From Citrobacter europaeus (lineage in GTDB: Bacteria > Pseudomonadota > Gammaproteobacteria > Enterobacterales > Enterobacteriaceae), in the NCBI GenBank assembly GCA_020099315.1, contig CP083650.1, positions 186,001 to 250,000 on the forward strand: a stretch of 64,000 nucleotides of DNA, read 5' to 3'. This document shows, piece after piece, positions 1 through 9,496 of the stretch. Positions within the stretch are counted from its first letter, which is position 1; every line of letters begins with the position of its first letter. The translations under genes were made by a program, and so were the position numbers. The notes under the pieces are model-generated. The model saw only the letters and a list, made by a program, of their open reading frames with translations, searched no databases and was not told where the DNA came from.

Positions 1-1379
1 TTGGAGAGCGAATCACTGCGCTTTGCGGTGTCAGGGTAATTTTTTCACCCGATGCGCTGGTAGCAGGTCAGTCGTCCGGTACCACGCGGGCACTGAATGG
101 TCCATTACCGGTACCGGATAACAATGGAAGAATTCCGTTGGATCAACTGGGCGGCGCTGTTGATTCGGCACGCGCGACCGCCACTCCAGTGGTACTGAGT
201 GGCCTGCGCTGGCAGGGCAAACTGTCCGGTCTGCTGGACATGATTTCGGCCAGGACAGGCCTCACCCCGCGTATGGATAACGGGGCAATTCTGTTTTCAC
301 TCCTGGAGACGCGTACTTTCCAGTTCACATTTCTGAATACCAATATTACCAGTAATGCCAGTGTTACCTCGGGTTCAACAAGCAGTATGGGAACCAGTGG
401 TGGCAGTACAAACAGTTCGGTGTCAGGGGATTCAAGCTCTTCGCAGCAGACGACGGTCGACCAGAGCCGTAATGTCTATGACGATATGAAAAAGACGCTG
501 GAAACCATGGTGACTCCGCAAAAGGGACGTTTCTGGCTGTCGGCCAGTACCGGCACTCTGACGGTAACGGATACCCCTTCTGTACTCAACAGTATCGCGG
601 CGTATGTTGAGCAGCAGAACCGTCAGATGAACCGCCAGGTCAGGCTCAACGTTCAGGTACTGAGTGTCAGTACTTCACGTAAGGAGCAACTGGGACTGGA
701 CTGGAATATCGTTTACAAGTCCCTGCGCTCAGCCGGTGCTTCACTCAATAATGTCAGCGGTGATATCACCAACGCCACGTCGGCGTCGGTATCTATTCTG
801 GATTCAGCAACCGGAAGTGCGGCTAAATTTGCCGGCTCCAGTCTGCTGATTAAAGCTCTGTCAGAGCAGGGCGATGTCAGTGTGGTCACCTCGCAGGGTA
901 GCGTGACCACGAACCTTACACCTGTACCTATTCAGATGGCCGACCAGACGGTCTACGTGGCACAGAGTTCAACTACTACCACAACCGATGTGGGTGCAAC
1001 CACATCCCTGACGCCGGGTATGATGACTACCGGCTTCAACATGACGTTACTGCCACTGATTCAGGATGGTGGTGACGTGCAACTGCAGGTGGCATTCAAC
1101 CTGTCTGATCCACCGACTATTCGTAACTTTACGTCCAAAGACGGCAACTCGTACATCGAGATGCCGTACACGAAACTCCGCTCGCTCAGCCAGAAAACTA
1201 ACCTTCGCGCAGGGCAGGCACTGGTGCTGACAGGTTTTGATCAGAGTAATACCCGGATGACCAAAAACGGCACCTTTACCCCGGGTAATTTCCTGCTGGG
1301 TGGAGGTCGGGACGGCGATGATTCTCGCAGTACGCTGGTCATTATTATCACCCCGGAGCTGATGGGGAACGGTGGCTGA
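1..1379 (+). CDS. pilN: PilN, type IVb pilus secretin (5' end outside window)
   Basis: Outer-membrane secretin through which the conjugative type IVb pilus exits. The frame is open from base 3, so this is the C-terminal part of a longer protein; the TTG at 138 is internal. A Ser/Thr/Gly-rich stretch (about bases 340-450) is followed by the secretin core, recognisable from the segment RLNVQVLSVS near base 645 and the closing LVIIITPELM, a typical secretin C-terminus. It overlaps pilO by 8 bases, in the pilN-O-P-Q-R-S-T-U-V order of R64 and SPI-7. The lipobox expected for PilN is not in the window. Confidence 0.9.
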   Translation, partial: GERITALCGVRVIFSPDALVAGQSSGTTRALNGPLPVPDNNGRIPLDQLGGAVDSARATATPVVLSGLRWQGKLSGLLDMISARTGLTPRMDNGAILFSLLETRTFQFTFLNTNITSNASVTSGSTSSMGTSGGSTNSSVSGDSSSSQQTTVDQSRNVYDDMKKTLETMVTPQKGRFWLSASTGTLTVTDTPSVLNSIAAYVEQQNRQMNRQVRLNVQVLSVSTSRKEQLGLDWNIVYKSLRSAGASLNNVSGDITNATSASVSILDSATGSAAKFAGSSLLIKALSEQGDVSVVTSQGSVTTNLTPVPIQMADQTVYVAQSSTTTTTDVGATTSLTPGMMTTGFNMTLLPLIQDGGDVQLQVAFNLSDPPTIRNFTSKDGNSYIEMPYTKLRSLSQKTNLRAGQALVLTGFDQSNTRMTKNGTFTPGNFLLGGGRDGDDSRSTLVIIITPELMGNGG

Positions 1380-2667
1380 TATGGCAGATATTCCGTTATC
1401 CGGCAAACCCCGTACGCAGGTTTTGCGCTGGCAGCGCCAGAACTGGGTAGTGGGGCTTCGCTGGGAAGAAAAGCAAAAGTCGGTACGTCGAGCCCCTGTA
1501 CAACGTCGGGGTGTTCTGAACGTTGTGTTGACGGTGAAGCAGGGCAAGAGCCGGTTGACCGCGTTGGGGCAAATTGAGGCCGGCTGGCGTCACCAGAAGC
1601 TGTATTCCCTGGCGGCGCTGTTCAGCCAGCAGTGTACGCCCAATGGCTATGGTGTGTACCAGCTTGATGATGGCAGGCAGGTCTTTCTGGCCACGGTGAA
1701 GGGGATGCCATCTCCGATGGCAGATGTGATCGGAACGCCAGATCAAATTATCCGGGCGAGAGAGCTCTTTCTGTCCTTCAACCCTGCTCCTGAGGACGGA
1801 TGGACGATACCTTCATCACCGGAATTCCTCCAGTCCTGGGACACTCTGGTCGGTCAGGTATCTTCGGCACAGCTCCGGTTTGCCAGAGTGGCGGGCGTGT
1901 CTAATCCTTTGCGGGCATACGGTGCGGGAGTGCTGTCAGTGACTGCCCTGCTTGGTGGTGCAGTCTGGTGGAGCAGGTTACCCGAACCTCCGGTCGTGCC
2001 TGTCGTGCAGGAGTTACCGCCACCGGTGCAGGATGTGTTTAAAAAAGCACCTGAACCTGTTTACCTTCCACATCCCTGGGCAGATATGCCTGTGGCCAGA
2101 CACTTTCTGAACCGCTGTCAGCGCTGGCGCGCAGCAGTTCCTGTAAGTCTTGACCGTTGGCGTCTCGAACGAATTCGTTGCAGTGCTGAGGGGCTGGAGA
2201 CGGTGTACCAGCGGCAGCCCGGTGGGACGGCGGCAGGCTTTGCGGAGCGGGTGAAGCAGGTATTTAAGCGTACACCAGTATTCAACCTTGTTTCAGGTGG
2301 CAACGAAGGTGTGGTGTTTATTCCATGGGCGAAATTCACATTACAGGATGAGACTGCGCCGGATGTGGGGACCCAGTTGATGCAGGCGGTGTCGTGGTTT
2401 CAGTCACGCCAGGTCAGTTTTTCTCTGTCCGAAGTGAAAACTCCTCCCGCGATGCCCGGTGATGGTGCCGGCAACGATGCGCCCCAGCCGATACAGGACT
2501 GGCATGAATACACGTTCAGTATCACTGATAAACACATGCCTGAGTGGATTTTACAGGGACTCGATATGCAGGGGGTACGGCTGAGTTCTGTGGGCTACAC
2601 CCTGAGTCCTCAGGGACAGTTTACTTATCAGATTGAGGGGCATCTTTATGCTTATGCCAAAAAATAG
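1372..2667 (+). CDS. pilO: PilO, type IVb pilus inner-membrane assembly protein
   Basis: Bitopic inner-membrane component of the type IVb pilus machine (PilO2 family, about 430 residues, the usual length). A cytoplasmic N-terminal domain is followed by one membrane segment around residues 182-199, a Pro-rich linker rich in PEPP and PVV, and a periplasmic domain. The start is the GTG at 1372 inside the end of pilN; an ATG at 1381 is a plausible alternative. Translation is probably coupled to pilN. Its partners should be PilP, PilN and the PilQ ATPase. Confidence 0.85.
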   Translation: MADMADIPLSGKPRTQVLRWQRQNWVVGLRWEEKQKSVRRAPVQRRGVLNVVLTVKQGKSRLTALGQIEAGWRHQKLYSLAALFSQQCTPNGYGVYQLDDGRQVFLATVKGMPSPMADVIGTPDQIIRARELFLSFNPAPEDGWTIPSSPEFLQSWDTLVGQVSSAQLRFARVAGVSNPLRAYGAGVLSVTALLGGAVWWSRLPEPPVVPVVQELPPPVQDVFKKAPEPVYLPHPWADMPVARHFLNRCQRWRAAVPVSLDRWRLERIRCSAEGLETVYQRQPGGTAAGFAERVKQVFKRTPVFNLVSGGNEGVVFIPWAKFTLQDETAPDVGTQLMQAVSWFQSRQVSFSLSEVKTPPAMPGDGAGNDAPQPIQDWHEYTFSITDKHMPEWILQGLDMQGVRLSSVGYTLSPQGQFTYQIEGHLYAYAKK

Positions 2668-3241
2668 TGTTTTCATCAGTGGTGTTCTCCTGATGGCGTT
2701 CAGCGCAGGGGCATTTTCGCAACCCACACCCACACCCGCAGTTCCTCCTTCCGCAGAGGTGATTTCTGTAATGTCTGCCAGTGAACCCGCTACGGAAGCA
2801 GAGGCATCGATGTCCTCTGCAGACTTATCAGAGACAGTCCCCATTTTCCCCGGTTACAGCGTGACGGCCGGACAGCTGGAGGCGCTGCAGGGGAAAAACC
2901 TGCTCCTGGAGGCAAAGGTTCAGGCAGCCCGGCTGCTAAAAGAGCTGACTTCGGCACAAACTCTGGGGGATGTTGGCAATGTGCCCTCGACCAGTCCGTT
3001 CGTTATGGGAATGCCGGCAGACATGAATGCGACTCCTGTTCACACCTCCCCTGCAACTGGCCGAATTACGGTTCTGGAGGTGAGTGGCCGTGGTAACGCC
3101 TTGCAGGCCACGCTGTCATTTCCGGATGGCCGACAAAGTCAGGTACACACAGGCAGCCTGGTGCCCGGGACGTCGCTGAAGGTGAAGGCAATAACGCTCT
3201 CATCCGTCACGCTCAGCGACGGTCAGCAACTGACGTTTTAG
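2648..3241 (+). CDS. pilP: PilP, type IVb pilus periplasmic protein
   Basis: Small exported pilus-biogenesis protein. The ATG at 2648 is preferred because GAGGGG ends 7 bases upstream; longer versions starting at TTG 2633 lack a ribosome site. The first about 27 residues form a signal peptide (Lys, then FISGVLLMAFSAGAFS), followed by a Pro/Thr/Ala-rich linker and an acidic stretch. The C-terminal domain (about residues 135-197) has the short beta-strand pattern of PilP, with conserved VLEVSGRG and a final LSDGQQLTF. The gene overlaps the end of pilO. Confidence 0.85.
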   Translation: MLMPKNSVFISGVLLMAFSAGAFSQPTPTPAVPPSAEVISVMSASEPATEAEASMSSADLSETVPIFPGYSVTAGQLEALQGKNLLLEAKVQAARLLKELTSAQTLGDVGNVPSTSPFVMGMPADMNATPVHTSPATGRITVLEVSGRGNALQATLSFPDGRQSQVHTGSLVPGTSLKVKAITLSSVTLSDGQQLTF

Positions 3242-3250
3242 GGACGAATT

Positions 3251-4966
3251 ATGTCTGAACACAACGATGCGGTTCTGCTTTACCACAACCCGGACACCAC
3301 GATCCTCGAGCTGTTGGTTGACAGCCAGCGGCGTACCGACGTGGCGGTGCAGCAGAAGGTGATGTCTCTGATGGAGGAAAACCCCGGTGTCACAATGAGG
3401 CTGGTGACCCGTTCAGAGTTGCTCAGGTACAGTGAAATGGCTCGCCAGCAGTCAGAGAAGGGAGAAAAAGGACTGCGCCTTGAGGACATCAAAAAAGAGG
3501 TCAGCAGCCGTCAGGGCGATGTTCTCAAATATTTTATGGTCGCGAAAGATATCGGCGCGTCTGATATTCACGGTACCACCCGGCCAGGACTGACGCGCAT
3601 CGAGATGCGTGTGCACGGTGAACTGGAGACCGTTTCGGAACTGGCTGAAGAAGACGGAAAAGCACAGGCGGCCACCATCATTCTTTCCATGTGTGATGTG
3701 ACCGAACCCCAGTTCTACGCCGGCCGAAAACAGGATGGTCGTGTGGCTGCAAAGTTTCTGCGAAAGGTGGGGTTATTTGGCGCCCGTTACAGCCACACCC
3801 CGACAGCAGATGGCCTTCACTTTGTGATGCGCGTGATCCCGGATGATGGTGATGTGGTTCCCACGCTCGAAAAACTCGGTTTTCTGCCGGAACAAATCCG
3901 CCTGATAAAGCGCACTTTGCGCCTGCCGGAAGGGATGATTATTTTGTCCGGCCCGACCGGAGCCGGGAAATCCACCACCCTGCGTGCCTGCAGCGACCTC
4001 TATCTGAAGCGTACCCGGTATAAAAAGCGCCTGCTGACGGTTGAAGATCCGCCGGAGGGACGCATCGTTGGGGCAATACAGACTCCTATTATCTGTGACA
4101 AAGCCGATGAGGCGGAAGTCAGGCTGGCCTGGCAGCGGGCGCTGACCTCAGCGTTACGTCTCGATCCGGATGCCATTTTACCTGGTGAACTTCGTGACCT
4201 TATCTCCATTCTGGCCGGGATTTTTGCCGCCCAGACCGGCCATCTGGTGCTGAGTACCCTGCATTCAAACTCGGCCTTTTCCATCCCTGAGCGAATGATA
4301 ACGATGGGTGCAAATGCCGGACTGGTGGCAGATACCCAGTTGTTGGTCGGGCTTATCAGCCAACGTCTGGTTCAGGTGCTGTGTCCCGAGTGCCGTATTC
4401 CCTGGTCGGTTAAAAAAGAACATCTCACCACCGAAGAACGTGAATATCTGGAAAAGTACTGTTCAGTGGAGGGGGGTTGTCAGACCGAAAATCTTCATTT
4501 CAGAAATGAGGAGGGGTGCCCGACCTGCCGGAAGGCGGTCATTATCGGTGGCAAACAGGTGGCAACAGTCGGTAAGGGGGTGGCCGGACGCAGTGTGGTG
4601 GCGGAGGTGGTTCGCACGGATTCCACGCTTTTCAGGCTGTTATTACAGCAGGGTAAGGAAGCTGCAAAAGCTTACTGGATCCGTGAAATGGGGGGGATTA
4701 CCCGTCGCATTCATCTGCTTCACAAACTGAATGACGGGCTGGTTGACCCACTGGATGCCGATTTGATTATTCCTCTTGATGAGGATGAGGTGATGCAGGT
4801 GGTAAGTGATCAGGTTGCATCGTCGAGTGACATTGATACGTCGCTGATTGAACGCCTTGCCATGGTAATTGCAGCCAGCGTCAGAGAGGGGCTGAAGCAG
4901 GGCGTTGAGGAAGCCATTAAAGAAGGCGTTGCTGCCGGGATGGCTGCGCTGAAGGAGGTTGCATGA
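3251..4966 (+). CDS. pilQ: PilQ, type IVb pilus assembly ATPase (GspE/PulE family)
   Basis: Cytoplasmic hexameric ATPase that drives pilin polymerisation. Walker A is GPTGAGKST at residues 233-241, and the Walker B region reads DPDAILPGELRD near residue 305, with GELRD where GEIRD is usual. Two CxxC pairs (CPEC near 377, CPTC near 423) form the zinc-binding tetracysteine insert typical of GspE ATPases. It starts 9 bases after pilP and its stop overlaps the pilR start (ATGA). The last about 40 residues are an Ala/Glu-rich helix. Confidence 0.93.
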   Translation: MSEHNDAVLLYHNPDTTILELLVDSQRRTDVAVQQKVMSLMEENPGVTMRLVTRSELLRYSEMARQQSEKGEKGLRLEDIKKEVSSRQGDVLKYFMVAKDIGASDIHGTTRPGLTRIEMRVHGELETVSELAEEDGKAQAATIILSMCDVTEPQFYAGRKQDGRVAAKFLRKVGLFGARYSHTPTADGLHFVMRVIPDDGDVVPTLEKLGFLPEQIRLIKRTLRLPEGMIILSGPTGAGKSTTLRACSDLYLKRTRYKKRLLTVEDPPEGRIVGAIQTPIICDKADEAEVRLAWQRALTSALRLDPDAILPGELRDLISILAGIFAAQTGHLVLSTLHSNSAFSIPERMITMGANAGLVADTQLLVGLISQRLVQVLCPECRIPWSVKKEHLTTEEREYLEKYCSVEGGCQTENLHFRNEEGCPTCRKAVIIGGKQVATVGKGVAGRSVVAEVVRTDSTLFRLLLQQGKEAAKAYWIREMGGITRRIHLLHKLNDGLVDPLDADLIIPLDEDEVMQVVSDQVASSSDIDTSLIERLAMVIAASVREGLKQGVEEAIKEGVAAGMAALKEVA

Positions 4967-6048
4967 GTCCTTTATACCGTCTTCGCCGGGCGCTGGCGCG
5001 ACGTTTTTTTACGTCCGGATACCGTCTGCGTTTTTACCGCATGCTGTCGTTGCAGATGAGAAATGGCGTGAAGTTGTTAGAGGCGCTGGAGCAAATCAGC
5101 AATATGTATACCGATTTTGGGCAGCGGACTCATGGTTTCGGTTTTCTGGTGGACGACTGCCGGGCGGCACTTACTGACAACAGCGGGGATAACTCCCTTG
5201 AGCATGCTCTTGCGAACTGGGTTCCGGCGGAGGAGGCGGCGCTCATCAGCGCGGGTATGTTCAGTGGTCGGTTACCTGAGGCGCTCGCAGAGGCGGAAAT
5301 CCTCATTGACTGCCGGCGGCGTATCCGACAGGCGATCATGAGGATGGCCGTTTATCCCCTGGGTTGCATTGCGATGCTCGGTGGCACGCTGGGTGTTATT
5401 CAGATGCAGCTTATTCCAACGCTGGCCGGGATGTCAGATCCGCAGACATGGACCGGAGTGCTGGGAAGCCTTAACGGCCTGCTGATTTTTTTTACTGAGC
5501 ATGGCGTGGTGATGGGGGCCGGGCTGGCACTGTTGGTCGCATGGACCAGGTGGTCCCTGTCGAACTGGATACGTCCGGACCGTCTGCGTCGTCTTGCGGA
5601 CAGACATGTACCCTGGGCGGTTTACAGTGATATTCAGGGCGCGATTTTTCTCATCAATATGGGGGCTCTGCTATGCGCCGGGGTCAGAACCCTGACTGCG
5701 CTGCAGGTTATCCACCGCTTTGCTTCTCCCTGGCTCGTTGTACGTCTGAACGCGGTGATGGAGGAAGTGGAGGAGGGGGCCTCTTTTGGTATGGCGCTGC
5801 GTGAATGTGGTTATGCCTTCCCCTCAAAAGAAGCCGTGAACTATCTCTCTATGGTCAGTGGAGACGGGGCCGCTCAGATGATTGCGCGCTTTGGGCAGGA
5901 ATGGCTCGAGGAAACTGTGAAGCGAGTTAACCGACGGGGAATAGCCGTGATGCTGTTCTCAATGGTGATGTTATTTGCGCTTATTGGCGTTGTGGTCGTG
6001 GCGGTGATTGAGGTGACTTCGATGACCGAGAGTATGGGGCAGTACTGA
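4963..6048 (+). CDS. pilR: PilR, inner-membrane platform protein (GspF/TadC family)
   Basis: Integral membrane protein that links the PilQ ATPase to the growing pilus. 361 residues with two GspF-like cytoplasmic domains separated by membrane segments near residues 127-150 and 165-190, and a final membrane helix (VMLFSMVMLFALIGVVVV) near the C-terminus. The ATG overlaps the pilQ stop by four bases, indicating coupled translation. Family and position both fit PilR of R64 and SPI-7. Confidence 0.9.
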   Translation: MSPLYRLRRALARRFFTSGYRLRFYRMLSLQMRNGVKLLEALEQISNMYTDFGQRTHGFGFLVDDCRAALTDNSGDNSLEHALANWVPAEEAALISAGMFSGRLPEALAEAEILIDCRRRIRQAIMRMAVYPLGCIAMLGGTLGVIQMQLIPTLAGMSDPQTWTGVLGSLNGLLIFFTEHGVVMGAGLALLVAWTRWSLSNWIRPDRLRRLADRHVPWAVYSDIQGAIFLINMGALLCAGVRTLTALQVIHRFASPWLVVRLNAVMEEVEEGASFGMALRECGYAFPSKEAVNYLSMVSGDGAAQMIARFGQEWLEETVKRVNRRGIAVMLFSMVMLFALIGVVVVAVIEVTSMTESMGQY

Positions 6049-6086
6049 TGTTAAGCAATTCAATGAAAAATGAAACAGAGGGAAAG

Positions 6087-6683
6087 ATGATGAATGAGGT
6101 ATCAACATTAAATCCATGCAACAGGCCTGACCGGGGAATGTCCGCAGATGCCGGTGCCACTGCACTGTTTATTCTGGTGATCATTGGGGTGATAGCCGCG
6201 ACGGTCTGGTCGATGTGGGGTAAAAAGGATGCGGGTACGGAGCTGACAAACTATCAGACCCTGGCCACGAACACCATTGGCATGATGAAAGGCGTTGACG
6301 GTTATGCTTTTACCAGTGGCGATAAAATGACTGGCACGTTAATTCAGGCCGGGGCGGCAAAAGGGATGACGGTCAGTGGAGACCCTGCTTCCGGTTCCGC
6401 GACACTTTGGAACTCATGGGGTGGCCAGATTGTGGTGGCGCCGGATACAGCGGGGGGAACCGGGTTTAATAATGGGTTCACCATTACCACGAATAAAGTT
6501 CCGCAGTCGGCCTGCGTATCCATTTCAACAGGTATGAGCCGTTCAGGCGGTACGTCCGGTATTAAAATCAACGGCAATAATCACACCGATGCGAAAGTAA
6601 CGGCAGAGATCGCGAGCAGTGAATGCACGGCAGATAATGGCCGGTCCGGTACCAATACGCTGGTTTTTACCTACAACGGCTGA
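6087..6683 (+). CDS. pilS: PilS, type IVb major prepilin
   Basis: Major pilin subunit. The start at ATG 6087 is chosen because GAGGGA lies just upstream; an in-frame ATG at 6048 overlapping pilR would add 13 residues. The leader ends RPDRG, with presumed cleavage after Gly by PilU, giving a mature protein starting MSADAGATALFILVII, the hydrophobic pilin stalk. Two cysteines in the C-terminal half (SACVS, SSECTA) are placed to form the pilin disulfide. Mature position 5 is Ala; an Asp sits at position 4, while type IV pilins usually have Glu5. Confidence 0.88.
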   Translation: MMNEVSTLNPCNRPDRGMSADAGATALFILVIIGVIAATVWSMWGKKDAGTELTNYQTLATNTIGMMKGVDGYAFTSGDKMTGTLIQAGAAKGMTVSGDPASGSATLWNSWGGQIVVAPDTAGGTGFNNGFTITTNKVPQSACVSISTGMSRSGGTSGIKINGNNHTDAKVTAEIASSECTADNGRSGTNTLVFTYNG

Positions 6684-6692
6684 GGTGGCGGG

Positions 6693-7169
6693 ATGTGTGG
6701 ATATTTTTCCCGACTGGCTTTATTCATGACGCTGTGCAGTGTGCCGCTGTGGGTACAGGCGTTCTGCTTTGATGCCGCTGCGGCGAAATACCATGTCTCC
6801 CCGCTGCTGATTAAGTCCATGGCCATTGGTGAAAGTAATCTCGATCCGCATGCAACAAATGATAACCGGGACAAAAAAACGGGGAAAATCAAAAGCACGG
6901 ATTATGGACTGATGATGGTTAATTCGACGCATATTCCCCGTCTTGTCTCGATGGGCGTCATCAGGGACAAAAATGATTTACTGAATAAACCCTGCCTGAA
7001 TGTGCAGATTGGAACGTGGATCCTTGCGAAACATTTTCAGGTCTGTGGGGTGAGCTGGAACTGCCTGGGCTCTTATAACGCAGGTTTCCGGCCTGACCGG
7101 CATGAAACACGGGAGCGTTATGCAAACCGGATCTGGAAAATTTATCAGCGGCAAACGGGGGCTCAATGA
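6693..7169 (+). CDS. pilT: PilT, lytic transglycosylase of the pilus system
   Basis: Periplasmic peptidoglycan hydrolase that opens the wall for pilus assembly (this is the R64-type PilT, not the retraction ATPase). 158 residues: a signal peptide ending near VQA, then a single SLT domain with the catalytic Glu at residue 47 in AIGESNLDP, followed by DYGLMMVNS, the conserved Q/M-V-N-S block of the fold. The start is ATG 6693, 9 bases after pilS. The end overlaps pilU by four bases. Confidence 0.88.
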   Translation: MCGYFSRLALFMTLCSVPLWVQAFCFDAAAAKYHVSPLLIKSMAIGESNLDPHATNDNRDKKTGKIKSTDYGLMMVNSTHIPRLVSMGVIRDKNDLLNKPCLNVQIGTWILAKHFQVCGVSWNCLGSYNAGFRPDRHETRERYANRIWKIYQRQTGAQ

Positions 7170-7828
7170 CAGTCTCTCTTATCGGTACCATTTTTCCTCC
7201 TGTGTATGCCATACCTGCTTTTATCGGGTGCGCCATTTTCGGGGCGGTACTTTTAAGGCCGGTACGTCTTTATCTGGCCGCAGCGCAGGTGGATATCTCA
7301 CGCCATTGTGCCGTCGTGGTGGGTATCTCGCTGTTTGCGGTAACGGGTTTGCTGATACTTATGGCACCTCAGGTCTGGATGACACGTATCGGAATGCTGT
7401 TTATGTGCAGTTTTTTGCTGCAACTGGGAGTGATGGATGCGACCAGCGGTTGGTTGCCCCGACCGTTTACCGCAGCCTGTTTATGTAGCGGATTATTGTT
7501 CTGTCTCGCTTTTCATCGGGAGCCGGAACTTCGCTTTATGGAAACTGCGGCGATGGCGGTGGTGATGGGGTCTATTTGTCACGGTGTTAACCGACGGCGA
7601 CCTCAGCTTGGCGTGGGAGATGTCTGGCTGGTTTGTGCCCTGGTAGGCTGGATGGGGGTAACGGATGCACTGCAGGCGGCGTTTTTTGGGCTGAGTGGTT
7701 TTATGTTGTGGCAGTGGATAGTCCATCGGGACTTTCTGCGTTGTGGGGTTCTGGGCCCCTGGCTGTGTGCAGGGTGCATACCAGTCATTGTGGATAGGTT
7801 GTACCAGCCTGAGTGGATACTGAGATGA
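7166..7828 (+). CDS. pilU: PilU, type IV prepilin peptidase (A24 family)
   Basis: Aspartic prepilin peptidase, a polytopic inner-membrane enzyme that cleaves the PilS and PilV leaders. About six hydrophobic segments are visible. The two catalytic aspartates are Asp91 (GVMDATSG) and Asp152 in the GxGD-type motif (GVGDVW). It is 220 residues long and lacks the N-terminal methylase extension of PilD, as is normal for PilU. It starts with ATGA overlap to pilT and ends with the same overlap to pilV. Confidence 0.9.
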   Translation: MTVSLIGTIFPPVYAIPAFIGCAIFGAVLLRPVRLYLAAAQVDISRHCAVVVGISLFAVTGLLILMAPQVWMTRIGMLFMCSFLLQLGVMDATSGWLPRPFTAACLCSGLLFCLAFHREPELRFMETAAMAVVMGSICHGVNRRRPQLGVGDVWLVCALVGWMGVTDALQAAFFGLSGFMLWQWIVHRDFLRCGVLGPWLCAGCIPVIVDRLYQPEWILR

Positions 7829-9162
7829 AAAAACAAAAACATGATGGCGGCTTTGTGGCGATGAGCGTGGGAGCCGGGTTACTCATTGTTCTGGTGATGG
7901 CCTCGTTGGCTGCCCGACATATGGGAGATTATCTGAAATCCCGTGAGTGGCAGGTTGTAGCCATGCAAACCAATCGTTTCACTCAGGCAGTCTCATCCTA
8001 TGTCGGAAAGTTTTATCCGACTGTGCTGGCATCAGCGACCACAACTACACCTGCCGTGGTAACAACTCAAATGCTGAAGAATACAGGTTTGCTGCCGGCG
8101 AGCTTTAGTGAGACCAACAGTTATGGCCAGCAGTATCAGGCGATGATAGTCCGGAATCAGCAAAATCAGGAGTTGCTTCAGGGCATGGTGGTCAGCCGCG
8201 GTGGTCATGCTATGCCCTTTACAGCGCTAAGCCAGATCTCGAAAGACATTACCGCCGGCTTCGGGGGATACGTTGAAGATGGGCAAACGGCGGTGGGAGT
8301 GATGCGCAGCTGGCGAATTGCGCTGTCCTCCTACGGAACCAGCACCGGAAAAGGTCATCTGGCCGTCATGCTGAGCACAGATGACCTGTCAGGTGCGCGT
8401 GAAGACGGGGACAGGCTGTATCGTTTTCAGGTCAATGGTCGTCCGGATTTGAACAAGATGCACACAGCTATTGATATGGGAGGAAATAACCTGAATAGCG
8501 TCGGCACTGTTACGGCCAGTAATGTAGCAGGCCAGAATGGGAATTTTGGCGTAAGTCTGGTCAGTAATGGTCCGATCACTGCGGGGGGAGATATTCGAAG
8601 CACAGGGGGATGGATTGTAACCCGCAGTGGTAAAGGTTGGATGGATGAAACCCATGGTGGTGGTTTGTATATGTCAGATAACGACTGGTTACGGATCCTG
8701 AATAACAAGGGGTTTTATACCGGTGGTGAAATTCGCGGTGGGAAGATTCGCGCGGATGGGGACTTATCGGCAGGCGGTATTTTAACGCTGTATAAGATTA
8801 ATGTTGCCGGCACTGCTTGTCCTGTAAATGGTGCAATAAGTCGTGATACAGCAGGTGCCACACTTTCGTGCCAATCCGGTTTGTGGAAAGGCATGGCCGG
8901 GAGTACTGTGAAAACCGGACTGATCGCCAACGGGCAGCAGATACCTCTGCCCCCGGGATTTAGCCAGAATCAGTGCTCATGGAGTGTCAGTAATGCGCAA
9001 AACCCCCATGGCTGGAAGCCTAATTATTACGCAGGTTCAGTGGCATATGTGGATATAAACCGCATTGTTAGATGCGGCTATTATGACGAGTATAATTTCC
9101 ATGTTGGTACAAATCGAACTGATTTGAGCGGACAGTGCAGTTACATCATCAGTTGTCAGTAA
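7825..9162 (+). CDS. pilV: PilV, type IVb minor pilin/adhesin with shufflon-encoded tail
   Basis: Tip adhesin that selects recipient cells during mating. ATG 7825 overlaps the pilU stop and is preferred to the GTG at 7813. The prepilin-like N-terminus (GGFVAMSVGAGLLIVLVMAS) follows a short charged leader. The constant region (about 347 residues) has glycine-rich repeats and ends at the sfx site at 8868-8886, in the residues CQSGLW. The variable tail A (8869-9162, about 97 residues with several Cys) is the one expressed in this orientation. Inversion would swap it for one of three silent tails downstream. Confidence 0.93.
   Translation: MKKQKHDGGFVAMSVGAGLLIVLVMASLAARHMGDYLKSREWQVVAMQTNRFTQAVSSYVGKFYPTVLASATTTTPAVVTTQMLKNTGLLPASFSETNSYGQQYQAMIVRNQQNQELLQGMVVSRGGHAMPFTALSQISKDITAGFGGYVEDGQTAVGVMRSWRIALSSYGTSTGKGHLAVMLSTDDLSGAREDGDRLYRFQVNGRPDLNKMHTAIDMGGNNLNSVGTVTASNVAGQNGNFGVSLVSNGPITAGGDIRSTGGWIVTRSGKGWMDETHGGGLYMSDNDWLRILNNKGFYTGGEIRGGKIRADGDLSAGGILTLYKINVAGTACPVNGAISRDTAGATLSCQSGLWKGMAGSTVKTGLIANGQQIPLPPGFSQNQCSWSVSNAQNPHGWKPNYYAGSVAYVDINRIVRCGYYDEYNFHVGTNRTDLSGQCSYIISCQ
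8868..8886 (+). repeat. sfx site 1 (shufflon crossover)
   Basis: GTGCCAATCCGGTTTGTGG, inside pilV. It marks the junction of the constant region and the currently expressed tail A. Confidence 0.92.
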
Positions 9163-9247
9163 TGGCTAGAGCACCTGATGTTTTTCTGTAGATTAATGTC
9201 AAATGTTGCTCTTAAAAACAGCTGGAGTAAGCCGCTATTCAAGGTAA

Positions 9248-9466
9248 TCACTTGAGTCGAACTGCAAAACATTTGACATTATCCACCGAACAATCACGGT
9301 TATCTTCTGTACAGGCATCAGATCCCGTGACAATCCACCCCTGGTTTATCAAGCCTGAACTTACCAGGTACGAAGCACAAATATCACCATAGTTGCTTCC
9401 CGATGCTATATTCCAGGTCATGCGCTCCAGCGCTTTAGCACCACCCACCCAACGACCGGATTGGCA
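9248..9466 (-). other. Silent PilV C-terminal tail A-prime
   Basis: Promoterless minus-strand reading frame that begins at sfx site 2 with CQSGRWVGG and runs 72 residues to a stop. It has five further cysteines after the shared CQSG (ICASY, SDACTE, RDCSVD, VKCF region). It is expressed only if inversion places it behind the pilV constant region. The longer open frame reaching back to 9583 crosses the site and is not meaningful. Confidence 0.88.
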
Positions 9467-9467
9467 C
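9449..9467 (-). repeat. sfx site 2 (shufflon crossover)
   Basis: On the minus strand it reads GTGCCAATCCGGTCGTTGG. It heads silent tail A-prime and is inverted relative to site 1, so segment A can flip. Confidence 0.92.
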
Positions 9468-9477
9468 GTTTGCCCCA

Positions 9478-9496
9478 GTGCCAATCCGGTCTGTGG
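9478..9496 (+). repeat. sfx site 3 (shufflon crossover)
   Basis: GTGCCAATCCGGTCTGTGG. It heads silent tail B and lies only 10 bases from site 2 in the opposite orientation. Confidence 0.92.
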
